Position numbers and translations under genes: made by a program
From: Phylloscopus collybita
Lineage: Eukaryota > Chordata > Aves > Passeriformes > Phylloscopidae
Length of the DNA: 64,000 nt
Direction of reading: 5' to 3'
NCBI GenBank assembly: GCA_027886175.1
Contig: JAJNNQ010000026.1
Coordinates: 22,288,001-22,352,000, forward strand
The notes under the pieces: generated by a model
Seen by the model: only the letters and a program-made list of their open reading frames with translations
Database searches by the model: none
Told to the model about the DNA's origin: nothing
Part shown: in pieces, positions 38,430 through 50,265 of the stretch
Numbering within the stretch: the stretch's first letter is position 1
How the letters are laid out: each line of letters starts with the position of its first letter

Positions 38430-39050
38430 GTTAGAGGGAATGTGGTTGAAATGAGCAATTTTCATAGTGAGAGGGATTCTAAATGAAGCACCACAGGGAT
38501 CTCTGCTCTGGCTTGTGCTGTTCAATATCTCCCTAAATGATCTTGAGAAGAGGATGAACAGGAAAATTAGAGCATTTGCTGGTGGTAAGCTTTCAGGATA
38601 GTTAAAAACCTGTAAAAGGACCTTGTAGAATGATAAAAATGGGCAGGTAAAATTCAGTAAATGTATTTAGAGTATTTAAACAAAATCAGCTTTACCATCA
38701 CTGGTAAGAGAGTGTAATCTCTTATAAAGAAAATCTCACAGTTACAGTGGATATTATTAAAACATCATTTCCATGAACAGTTTTGGTATAAATTAGGTGC
38801 CAACGACTGTTAGAAAAGGAATAAAAAACAAAGTAAAGCCACTTTGACAGTCTTTCTGCATCCATGTCTTCTTTATTGTCATTTTTGTTGCTCTATTCAA
38901 CTGAAAACATGAAAAGGGAATGATCAAGGGATGATTGTCCTTCTCTATAAGAAAACTGAACACATGCAGATCCTACTTGGAGAGGAGATGACTGAAGACG
39001 GTATGATGGGCACCTTTAAGATCTCAAGCAGCAAAGAGCATGTGGCGGCA
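38430..39050 (+). mobile_element. Old CR1-like LINE relic (reverse-transcriptase region onward)
   Basis: Plus-strand sequence shows a decayed but ordered series of LINE landmarks. First CACCACAGGGATCTCTGCTC, then GTTCAATATCTCCCTAAATGATCTTGAG, corresponding to the FNI..NDL block after the reverse-transcriptase active site. Next is GCATTTGCTGGTGG, in the position of the FADD block, with the two aspartates lost. Then come AAAATTCAGTAAATGT, TTAGAAAAGGAATAAAAAACAAAG (the ..IRKGI.NK.. block) and, near 38.98 kb, GAGAGGAGATGACTGAAGACGGTATGAT (the C-terminal ..RR.. block). Frames are broken throughout. I place it in the CR1/L2-like group; the exact family and edges are uncertain. Confidence 0.62.
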
Positions 39051-41058
39051 GAGCAGCTGTATTTCTAACTGAAGAGCTGAAAACTTGGGATAAATTCAGC
39101 AAGGAAAGATTTGCACTGAGAAGGAGCTTCTTCTGGAACTTCTCTGGCAGCTCCTGGTTTATTTCCTGGCTTATTCCACACAATGATCTCTTTCTGCATT
39201 TTCTTCCACCTCTCACCTCAATATCTTGGCCAAAGACCCCCTATATGTGTCCTAGGGGATATATCTAGCATAGGGCAGGACAGAAATATTCTAATACATA
39301 CCCATGACAAGACCAGCCTCCTTCTACAGATGGTGTCCTCTGCCTTCATTGCACTAAGCATCTCTTGAGATCTGGACTTGAAAGCATTTCTAGGCTGCCT
39401 GCATAGAAATGAATGATCAAGAAAAGGTCCCAAAAGGACTAAGAAAGACTCGTATGTCAAAGTCGGTGTCAAAGTTGGTATCAAAGTATTTCCCTATTCA
39501 TTACCCTCAGTCATTCCTTCTGTCATGACGAACTCAGGTAGCATACAAACACTGACACGTAAGAAAAGTCATTTAACATTTTTCCCCCAGAAAATTGTCA
39601 AGAAACATTGTCTTGTCCTAGAACACTCCAAGTGCTGTTGAAGGGTTCAATCTGAAACACAGCCTGGGTAATGAAAACATACATTGTTTCTGTAGCAACA
39701 GTAAGCATTAGAAATCTCAGGGAATTCAGACAATGCCTTCTCAGAGCTTGGCACTTGAGAGTGAGTGTCTCAAATAAATTCCTTGTTTCAGAAAGATCTC
39801 AAATTTAGAATTACCTCTTCAAACAGCAAACATCCAGATACCCAGCTGACTGGCTCCAAATTATGATGATAATTTAGGTACAGCTCTGATAACCTTTAAA
39901 CTGCAATCTATACGGATATCCATATTTGATCAGTATCTGCTCTTTTCTTATTAAAAAAAGCTACAAAAAAACCCCACCCTGTGATAAAATAATGAAGAGA
40001 AATTAAATTCAGTTTAGATACAAGTTAGTATCCAAAACCAACAATAGTTGTATCACACTTGATTTCACTGATAGCCAGGGGTTTGTATATGCTAACCTAG
40101 AGGAATCATTAAGGAAATTAGATATTCCTTTAAATGCCTGTAGAATATATGTTCTTACATAAACACACTACATGCTACAGCATAAATTTCTAGTTGCTGT
40201 TACTAAATACTTTACTTAGTTTTGTACGTGTGGGACATAAATGTTCATTGACTATCTACACAACAGGAATCTGTAAAAATTAATTCTCTCTTCCTTGACC
40301 TTTTACTATTATGGCATGCCACAACCACCTATCCCATTTTTATGATATACCACAAGGCTTTATTGGACTGCTATGGGTCAGAGGTAAAGACAAATATACT
40401 GATCAAGACAGAGGGCAAATGTATTTCCTCTAAGTAACTCTATAAAGGTAATGAAGTGTTATTTACAATTAAAGATATTTTATTAATACTTTGCCTCAAG
40501 AATTGAGGCATATTGGATTAGAGAGGACACCTAGGGTCAGTTTCTGCAGTTAGAAGTAGCTACATCATGTAGTTCTTTAGAGGACTTTAACAAGCTGACA
40601 CAAGACTGTCCCAACCAGGAGTAAGTTCAGCTGTCCCTCTCACAGACATTGAAAGCTGTGTGAGTGCCTGGTGTGTGGTCCAAGCTGCTGTGGCAGAAGG
40701 GCAATCTGCAAGGTTGACTATAATGAAGGCTTAAAAATCTGTTAGTTCTATGAAGTTCTATATGTAGAAAGCTAAATTAGGCATCATTACTTACCACTGA
40801 ATCTTGCCCCAGGTTTCAATGTCCTCAGAGAGTGCTGTTCCCTTTCAGCATTAAGTTCTACTCTCCACACTGCAGTTCCTCTTAAGATCTATCTCTTTTT
40901 CTCTTTCCTCTCCACTCACTGTTTTTCATTACTGGTCCCTGGTTCCTCTCTCTCCTCTCTTCTTAAATTCCCAATCATAGATTTTCTGTCTCTGAAATCA
41001 TTCCTGCTAACTGCCTTTTCTCCCTTTTCCTGACAGCCAAGTGAGTGTCTTGACTCTG
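39051..41058. other. Unannotated non-coding stretch
   Basis: No gene or mobile element recognised. A pyrimidine-rich run (about 40855-41038) ends in CCTGACAG just left of the inverted repeat. It looks like a splice acceptor, but no open frame follows. Confidence 0.5.
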
Positions 41059-41567
41059 GATTACTTTTATTTGAAAAGCTCTGATGCCTTTATAATTTGA
41101 GGTTAAGGCATCACATCTGCTAAAGAGCACCCTTTATGCCAGGTGTGAACTTTGCATTTTCCCATTAATATGTGTTCAACTTTGATTAAGTTTTCACCAT
41201 TTGCTTCTGCAATAAAATAAGGTAGTTTCTCCATGCACTTTGCAAGAAAAAAACACCTGGGGATCTGTAAGGATGCAGGAAAGGCAGCCCTCTTCCCATT
41301 TTCCATCACTCTCTGGGGGTCTAGAAGGAGAAGGAGGCAAGACATCTGCACTGCTTAGTGTACATGGAAACTGCAGAGATTTATGGAAGTCTAAGCTGTG
41401 ATTAACATTTAATAAGCAGAAGCAAATGGTGAAAACTTAATCAAAGTTGAACACATATTAATGGGAAAATGCAAAGTTCACACCTGGCATAAAGGGTGCT
41501 CTTTAGCAGATGTGATGCCTTAACCTCAAATTATAAAGGCATCAGAGCTTTTCAAATAAAAGTAATC
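41059..41567. repeat. Perfect inverted repeat, 152-base arms
   Basis: The left arm (41059-41210) and right arm (41416-41567) are exact reverse complements over all 152 bases, compared block by block. The spacer is 205 bases (41211-41415) of ordinary unique sequence. The match stops abruptly at both ends of each arm. The arms show no LTR, CR1 or transposon ends and no flanking duplication, so this is not a recognisable inverted-repeat transposon. The identity suggests a very recent inverted duplication or an assembly artefact. A transcript across it could form a long hairpin. The 82-codon frame across the left arm is not a credible gene. Confidence 0.97.
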
Positions 41568-44500
41568 ATCTGCTGTTTGCAGAATTATTTTCCTCCCCCA
41601 CATGACAAAGATATGTTGACTTAAAGTGTCCAAAAGCATTAAACACAAGCTGGTACAGGGATGAAAGCTACGGTCTGGGCAGCTTGTCTAACTGGTGGTG
41701 CTTCCAAACACTTTATCTAACAGTGCAAGCTCTTAGCTACATATATATATACACACATATACGTACATACATATTTATATATATAGAACACACACATATG
41801 TATGTTCAGGACCTTACATTCCTGCCCTGACTAAAGCTGCATTGATCCCTATTTATGTATCACCACATTGCTCCTCCCAACACTTCATGCTATTCAGATT
41901 CAGGTGGCAGCATTGCTTCCAACTGAGCCACACACCCTTGGTCCCCCCTTCAAGATGCTCCTGGCAATGTGGGAAGAGATTGTTCTGTATGGTGGCATTT
42001 TCCTGCTGGGACAAAACACCTTCAGCAGCAGTCAGGATCAGAAGTTTTAAATCTGCTGTTTACTTGGAGAATGCAGAAAATGAAAGGCACATCCACATCC
42101 TTTCAGGTGCTAGGCATTTAGTTCAAGGAAGATGAAAATCTACATAACCCACCAAGTACTGCTTTGAGAATATTTGTTCTTGCATTCCCACTTACTTTTA
42201 ACATGTCATCTCTTCACAAAGTCAGGCTATTTCATCAATTTGCAGGTTCTGCATTCATGTTTCAGAGGTACCAAACTGTAGGTGCTATTTTTATCAGGCA
42301 GTGACAGAGTATTTGAAAACAACAGCACAGATGACAGGATATTGAAAACTGGCATCTTTCCCCTCTACATCCAAGGAATACCCAATAGCCCACATAGTTT
42401 GGCTCATCTGACCAGTAAAATGCCCCACTGAGGTCAATGATGTTATGTTAGCAGTGGCTGTGCTTTTTAGGCACTAATGCAGCAGCAGAGCACTTAAATA
42501 TTTTGCATATCCATCTCATTTCTTGATCTGAGGCCAAAGGAAATTTTGTCTAGAAAAGTATCCAAGAATTTGAATGTATAAAATTGCAGCTAACATCATT
42601 GCTCAGTTTAAAGGTGGAATCAGCTTCAGGTTATTCTACCTCCAAAATTAATCCTGCTTTAAGCAAAACACAGACCACAGTGCTGCAGTGAATAGCAATA
42701 AATTCTTGAATTGACACTTTCAGATTTGATTTCTGGCTTTGCAGCAGAAAACTTAAGGGATTCTCAGTTGTTATGATAAATAGATACCTTGTTTCAAAAG
42801 TCACACTGGACCTAGAAAGATTCTATTTTAAAATATGCAAATAGTGCTGGACACAGACATTAGTCAGGGTACTTCAGAAAGGATGTATCAATTTATTTAG
42901 AGAACTGGGGAAAACTGCTATTATTTAATTAAGGGATAAGACAATGATAGGTCATGCATGCATGCAAATGTATACTGTACACTGTATTGTCTTGGGTAAA
43001 TCATGAATGTCATATATACAATAGGGCACACACACACTGAGCTGACAATTTTTAATTCCAAGTCCTGGAATTCTGGTATTTTACACAGTATAAAGTAATG
43101 AAATATAAAATATGGCACATTTATGGCACATAACCCTGTTAAAATGCTACAAGCATTTATGGAGTATATCACTGTTAAAATGCAATAATAAATTGCTAAT
43201 TATTAAACTAATTTAAATTCAGTGGAATTGTGTTGCTTCACACAAGTGCCATAGTGACTCACATAAAAATATGTCAGTAGTTTCTCTTCAAGGACATCAA
43301 TGCAATGATAATTTTTTTCCCCCTACTCATTTAAAATAAAAATGCAAAGTGTCTGTGACCCAGGCACCCTGAGCAATGCCCCCTAGAAGAGCTGCAGGGT
43401 ACACACTAACAGGAGGTTTTATGTTTCTATGGAGCAAGATACTGGTGTATTGAAGCCAGGCACGTGCCACAGTGAGAGAAAGTCTCATGAAATCTAGTAA
43501 GAGTCTGCTGAAGACCGCAAACCTAGCAAAATTTTTAAAAGCTCGCAATAGTGTTGCACAGATTGTCTTCTGTGTAGAGGTCTGGGCACTTTTATTGAGT
43601 CAGACTTAAAATTAACCCAGTTTTGTTTCTAAGAATACAAGTCTATTGTTAGATAAAATCAGCTCTGCAACTCCGAATCCTTGCTATGTTCTACCAAGAA
43701 AAAAAAAAAAAGCCCAGTTTCATTTAGCACAGCAACATTTACAAACTGACACATTGTGAAACTCACAGTGCTTTCCACTGATATTCAAGAGGAAATTCAT
43801 ACTATTAACCTCATGCAACATTTGCATTCAGACAGGCAAGGCTGTAGCTAACTATGTATTTTGTTACATTTGACACTGAACTCAAGTCTATGGTGCAGCT
43901 TTAGAGCAATTTGAGAGAAGAGAAAGCTTAATACTCCGTGGCAAATTGATATGGAAAACCCAAAACATTATATGTAAAATAAACCAGCCAGGAGTTTTGG
44001 CAAAACCAATGTGCCAAGCAACTCCCATCGATTTCCACATGAGCGCAATGGAGAATTTTCAGGACCAGAGTATCTGCTAGGCTTTTACGTATAGGAACTC
44101 AAACAAAAGGAGAAAATCCTGCTTCCTCTTTCAAGGGTGTAGGTCATATGTGAGGACCAGGGAAAAAACCATAATTTCCAGAATCAATCAGTGTTACGGA
44201 AGACCTCTCTCCTGCTGCAGCATCAAGTATTCACCAATGCCAAAGCTAGATCAGACATCCAATCCAATATAGCAAATTACACGATTTGGTAGTTTGATTT
44301 TAATACAACAGCTCCTGCAAACTGCTTATTCCTCGTATCAGGTATTTAATTAAAAGCCAAAGAGCTCAAAGTCAAAAAACATCTTCATAATTCATTATGC
44401 TGTGCCTGTGTTTTGGAAGCTGGCATTGTTCCCAAGTGCCAGTTTCCCAGTCAGTTTGGTCAATTCCTATTTCAGGGATGCAAACCTTTCCTGTATCTCT

Positions 44501-45264
44501 GACAATGACTGACTGCATGAGAAGTGGGGGCTTTTAAAGATAACCTTTGTATTACAACAACATATTCTAAAAATAGGGTTTCAAAAACATTTTGAAAAAG
44601 CCACAGTAACACTGCCTGTGTCATGAAAGTACCTCATATTATAGAAATCTCAACTTGATCCCTCATATAGCAGCTAGGAGAACCAGAATAACCAAAAGGA
44701 ACAGCCCTGAAGAGGACAGATTTATACAGATTAAGGTAGCTGTTATAAATTAAACAAATCCCAGTCTATCTTAACTGCACTGGAGACCTCGAACACAGTT
44801 CAAAAATTAAAGATTAGCTCAAGACAGAGCATTTTTTCTTCACCTTCACCATATCCTCTGCCTGATGATCTCCAGTTCTTGGAGCCACCTCACAGAAAGC
44901 CATGCTATATTAAGAGGCCTCTGTGACAGACAGATTTACATCCCAGCACTCCTGAGTTGGAAGTTCCTGTATGACCTAATAATTCAGTAAACCTCTGAAA
45001 TAGGCCTCTTGATCAATTACTGATTATCATTGCTATTACTGAGATTTATTCTAGGCACAAACAAGGTAGGTAGAAGTCTATGGCAGTTATGCTCAGACAG
45101 TGAAAGAAGCAGGTCCTCATCCCCTATATTTATTTTTACATCTTTCATCTGATAAAAGAAGGTATATTAGTCCTTCAGACAAGGCACTTTAGGTTAAAGA
45201 GTATGGGAATACAAACCACTTATGGTTAAAAAGATAAGAAAAACAGGACTGAACCAAGTTAACT
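41568..45264. other. Unannotated non-coding stretch
   Basis: AT-rich, no gene recognised. It contains the TA/CA microsatellite listed below, a small CATG repeat near 42955 and an A14 run near 43698. Confidence 0.55.
41739..41805. repeat. Mixed (TA)n/(CA)n microsatellite
   Basis: Alternating purine-pyrimidine tract: TATATATATA, then ACACACATATACGTACATACATA, then TATATATA and ACACACACATATGTATGT. Such tracts are usually length-variable. Confidence 0.9.
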
Positions 45265-45573
45265 TGTTGCTGTGGAACACAAAGAAGGGAGACGCGGAGT
45301 AGTGATTTCAGAAGGCTGCTGTGGACTCCTCATGGAGGAGCCCCAGGTTTATTTTCCAAACCTCTTTTATACTTTTTACAAATGTGCCCACCTTAGAGGT
45401 GGGACCCCTGGAACCATTGGTCACTCACAGAGACCACCACGTGAACTCCCTCCTCTGGGAAAGCCTGTGGAAAAACACGATCGTTTACAGAGAGTGACCT
45501 TGTTTACCAGTTTCGGTCCCTGGGAACAGAATTTCCTAAAACCAACACATGGCAGGCACGAATCGTGGCAACA
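45265..45573 (-). mobile_element. Solo LTR, family B, copy B1 (alpharetrovirus/ERVK-like)
   Basis: On the minus strand this 309-base unit begins TGTTGCCACGATTCGTGCCTG and ends CCACAGCAACA. The flanks TTAACT (45259-45264) and TTACCT (45574-45579) agree at five of six bases, a 6-base duplication. A TATA-like TATAAAA (complement of 45365-45371) is followed about 12 bases later by AATAAA (complement of 45348-45353). The short length, 6-base duplication and close TATA/AATAAA spacing match the layout of avian alpharetrovirus-type LTRs. Copy B2 at 55258 is the same family. No internal sequence is adjacent; the 133-codon plus-strand frame over it is antisense LTR, not a gene. Confidence 0.9.
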
Positions 45574-45998
45574 TTACCTTAGAGACACTACAAGGCTATT
45601 AATACTTCTGCAAATTGTTTCTGAGAGCAGGCTCATCAACTTGTCTGATATTTATGGATTTTCTTCCATTTAAGAGGATTGGCATCTCCTGCTCTTGTAG
45701 GGCCCATGACAATGGTCTCTAGAGAACTTCTCTTTCAAGAAACCTGGAACCCTAGGAAACACCATTTTAATCAGATGCAGCTGTTTGTTGTCCTCTTTTT
45801 GCTCATGGAAACTGAGGCACGGAGATGACACAGCTTCCCAAGGGCAGGCAGGCAGCAACCTTGACAAGGAGAAATGACTCCCTGAGCATCTGGAGCACCT
45901 GCCCAGTGGCCCAGCCATGAGCTCAGGACGCCCTTAAGACCCTCATGCAGGTAGTCGAGCAGCAGCAGCATGAGTATCAATTACTTGTTCATGCTTGG

Positions 45999-46030
<32 letters not shown>
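45999..46030. repeat. Poly(A) tract, 32 A
   Basis: An uninterrupted run of 32 A. A pure run this long suggests a recent origin or rapid slippage. It could be the tail of a plus-strand retrocopy with its body at about 45680-45998, but there is no AATAAA just upstream and no flanking duplication that I could find. Confidence 0.97.
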
Positions 46031-46034
<4 letters not shown>

Positions 46035-49000
46035 GATGATGTCCCCAAGCCTGTGTTGAAGAGACTTTCTTCTGGAAAATGAAGGCATTCAGAAACCTGT
46101 GTTTTACCTTCTACAGGACTGGAAAAGGCCAATGTGACCCTGGGAGCACAGACACCTTTCTGAACTCTTAACACTGTAAGCAGCCCCCTGCAAATCTTTT
46201 ATGGACAGGCAGCCACACAAACCAGTTTCAGCTTGCTCAGGCCTTTTAAATGGAAATAAATTTTTCAACCTCTCTTGTCACTGACAGCATTTACCAGCCT
46301 AGAAGTCTCGTAAATGTATAGCTTGTGTTAAATTGCCCTCTAGAGGACACAACACAGAGGCAAGAGAGTGAAGAGCTGGAAACCAATTGTAGCAATTTTT
46401 TTTAAAGCAGCAAAACTACCACAGTAATGCCATGCTGTTCTTTCAATATATTAGGAGAGAAATCTGATTGTACAATTGCCCTTTGCTCCATTTTGCTTCA
46501 AGGGCGTAAAATCCTGTACTACAAAATAAAACTGTAGTTTCAAGACGAGGAGGTAGATCTTCACAGATCAAAGGTGGAGTTCTGTTTTTCAGACAGGGAG
46601 CTGCACTCTTCATTTGTAATTTGCTTTAAGGAGAGCTGGATGAGTTTTTTTGATTAGAAATGGATTTCTACTGATCAGAGTCAACTCTCTTTCTTCACAC
46701 CCGTTCAACCCTGAGCTTCTCAAAATCATTTCTCACCATGCTTAGTTGATAGGGTTTTGCAAAAAGAACCCCTATGGGGAAAAAAATCGGTAACTGTTTC
46801 AGCCCTTTGTTCTTACAACAGGAATTTTATAGATTCCTTTAATTTTTCCATTTTATAGAAAGTTATCTTTAAATTTGAAAAAATGGCTATATCCCTTACC
46901 TGGACATTTTCACCCTTAATAAGCCTGCCTACCCATGTAAAAAGGAAACAAATAGTATTACATATCTTAGGGGTAAAATATGTGATTAGGGCCATCTGGT
47001 TTAATTAAAAAAGATAAATAGCAAATCAAAGCATTTTCACCTTCTGTAACACCCACGGAGTGGGAATACAATACGTAAGAACAAGTACTGGGGTGAATGG
47101 AGGTAGAAAACACCAAGAAATCTGTTTGGGGGTATCTGGGGGAAAATTCATACCTATTCAAAGTTTACCACTATGAATTTATATCAGAGAAGTCTCCTTT
47201 TTTGAGGAAACCAGAAAGAGGTGTACTGTCACATAAGCTAAAACAATGCATTAGTCATAAATTATTACAGGCAGTTAGGAAACCTGTTAATCCTTTAATG
47301 CAGTATTATATTAAAAAATAGAAAACAATAAATTTTGGTGGCTATACCTGTAAACCACAGCTACTTTACCAAAATAACAGTGGCAGCATTACTGTAGGTT
47401 GCAAATGACAAGACTGAAAAATGAGAGGAAGCTGTAGAAGCCAAGGTCCCTGATATGATACAGCAAGATGAGAAATTATGTGGCTCACACTGATACCTTT
47501 CCCAGACACCTGCCCTACCCCTCTGATGGATATTGCTGGCCCCAAGGCAAGGTAATCGGATGCACTACTAATTAGTTTCCAAATTGCTGTAAATTTCCAT
47601 ATTCATGTAAGGTGATTCCTCTTTCAGTGTACCTTAACATAACAAGCTGAAAGCCTGGTGTTCCAGGAAAACCAGAATGAGTGGATTGGATGTGCTTTGT
47701 ACAGGCAAGGGAAATGAACTGGAATTACACTGATCTAATTTCTTTGAGTATCATCCATGTTGACCATTAAAAATTGAAGTTACAAAGTTAATTACAGTAA
47801 TTATTTCTCTGCACACAAATCAGTCATCTCCCTCAGTATTCACGGGTGCAAACCCTTAGGGCCCTATGTATGTCTGGTTTGCTTAAGTGTTTGCCATCCT
47901 GGTTATTATTCACAAAAGATAAAACATCCTTTTTCCAGTCTTTTCCTTTGATCTCTGCAGACTGGGATTAGTTGCAGCTAATTTATGCTGTCTCTCTATT
48001 TGGGAACAAAGACCTGTTCTAATTTTCCCCCCTCCCACATCTATGTGAGAAGATAAATGTACCATCTTGAAACTTGAAACAAGAATTCCAAGTATAACTC
48101 TAAAGCCCATGGTGCACTCTGAAATGAACTTCCCTTTGTAATTACTTCAGTCCTGAGACCCATGGTATCAAAGGGCAGTTGACATCTGCAAAACTTTTAC
48201 CTAAGTATTTACAAACGGTTGAAAGAAAAGGAACAATACAGAAAGAGAAATGTAACAAGAATGCAAACCCATAAATCTGGTGTGGAAGACATATTATTCA
48301 CGTCACGTTGTACTCTCATGATACATGAGAACTGCATAATAATTTGATTGGTGCATTTCTAGAATTGTATATGGTATGTCTCTGCTGCCTCTGCAGATTA
48401 CAGATAGGGACACTGTATTAGTGTGGGGATGAGAAAAATAAGTTAAGGCATTCATTTTACAAAGCACTAAAATAGAACCATAATATCAAATCAATGTCAG
48501 CTACTGTAAAACATGTATAGTAAAAATGTGATCAATTTAGGCTTACTCATGACTTTGCTGGAAAGCTTTCAAACTGATTTGAATAAGAGCATCATATTAC
48601 AAAAATGGAGCTGAGCTGTATGTATCTCATCCAGCCTTCTCCTTTTAAGAAGGTATTTGTTGGTGCCTACCACTCTGCAATATGACCACCCTTCAAAATC
48701 TTTCTCTGAGAAAGATTTCAAAATACTGTGTGAGGAGCTGCAGGTTCTTTCAGTGGGCTAGAGTGGAAGCAATTCTAGTGCAGCAATTCACTACCATCTT
48801 CCATGCTCTCACCAGGTTCTCAGAGATCACTTAATGTATTAATATTTAGCATTCTATAAATTATTTCAACTAAGTAACCAAAAGATTGCTATTACATTCA
48901 CAAAAAAGTAAAAAGTAAAAATTTTGGGATCAAACATTGAGGACCTTGAGTTATTGTAAAGAGACGGAAAAGGCTCTGGGAGGTGGAAATTTGCAGAAAA

Positions 49001-50233
49001 TAAAGCTTCAGTCATCCCACTTGCTGTGATGAAGAATCTCATCCTTTGAGTCTAGCCCTTGTCATTTTCTGCCGGCCTTGAAAATACAGATGCAAGACAC
49101 ACATCTGTCTGTTGATGTAGCACCATGACCACCACAAGGTGATCAAAAAGCACAGTACCACTGAATGGGCACCCTTGTGTCACCCATGCACCTCTGCCAC
49201 ATCAGGTTCAGCCTTCACCACCCAGGGCTGAGCTTGGTTTGCTTGCTGATCTGACTGGGAACTAATCTTACTGAAGTCTTAGTTGAGGAATGAACACCTG
49301 AAGCACAGCTTGAGCCAATACAAGAGCAGTGATGGGGACATGCACTGATAGCTGGGATAATAACATTCTGCAATCAGACTGCCTTTAGTCCACCATGAAA
49401 CTGTGGGACTAATGTACACCAAAACCCCCAACAGTTCTGAAGAACTGCATTGCTCTCATTTAGGGACTATGGGTAGAGAGTTTGATTCCTGAGCCATGGA
49501 GCTTTCCATCAACAGCTATTTCTCATCCTCTGGAAAAAGTCTCTGAATTACAATACCATAGGTCCTGCCTTGCACAAGAATAAGTTTGTCTGCTTGTTTG
49601 AAACAAATACAAATTGCTGCACTACCGGGCATGACAATAATGTATCTGTGAAAAGAAAAGCACCTACACAAATTAACTATATGCCAGACTTTACCTGACA
49701 TCCATTTAAGGGTAATACTACAGTGAGAGGACACTCTTAGAGCAACATGACATGTAATTAAATGAGAAATCAAGATCTGAGGTTTGTTGTATGTATCATA
49801 CCTTTTTCTTGGACAATGGTCCAATCCAGGGAGACTGTTCATCAACAGCATGAGAGAACATGTCTTGAAAGGGACAACACACATTTGTTACTGTGGTACA
49901 GTGGGTCTGCTGTAAATCACACAGACTAACAAACCAGCCAGCAGCAGTAGCTCATGGGTACTGGACATTTTTAGATGGGCAGAGTAAATTTATTGTCAGA
50001 GATAAACCACACTTCATCATCTTTCCCCTTCACTGAGGGAAATCAGGAAGTTCAATAACACAATATTCATTTACAGAAACACCTTTGAAACAGATGTTGA
50101 AGGACTGTTAAGAGAAGATGTTTGCAGAGTATTTTGTAAACAATCTATGGAACCATATAAGAAACTTAATACCTTATAGCTTGAAAACCTATTCATACAC
50201 TTAGCTTACACAGAAAAAGTGTGAATTACTAAG

Positions 50234-50265
50234 TCAACTTTAATGTTTCTCAACTTTAATGTTTC
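50234..50265. repeat. 16-base tandem repeat, two copies
   Basis: TCAACTTTAATGTTTC occurs twice in direct succession, a perfect two-unit tandem duplication. Confidence 0.95.

Noticed and set aside
40855..41045. Pyrimidine-rich run ending CCTGACAG as a splice acceptor for an exon reaching into the inverted repeat
   Set aside because: No open frame or donor follows at exon-like distance.
45272..45673. 133-codon frame
   Set aside because: Three quarters of it is the antisense strand of LTR B1.
45808..45826. Resemblance to the MIR SINE core (GAAACTGAGGCACGGAGA)
   Set aside because: The match is about 18 bases and does not extend convincingly on either side, so I cannot call a SINE. A repeat-profile search would decide.
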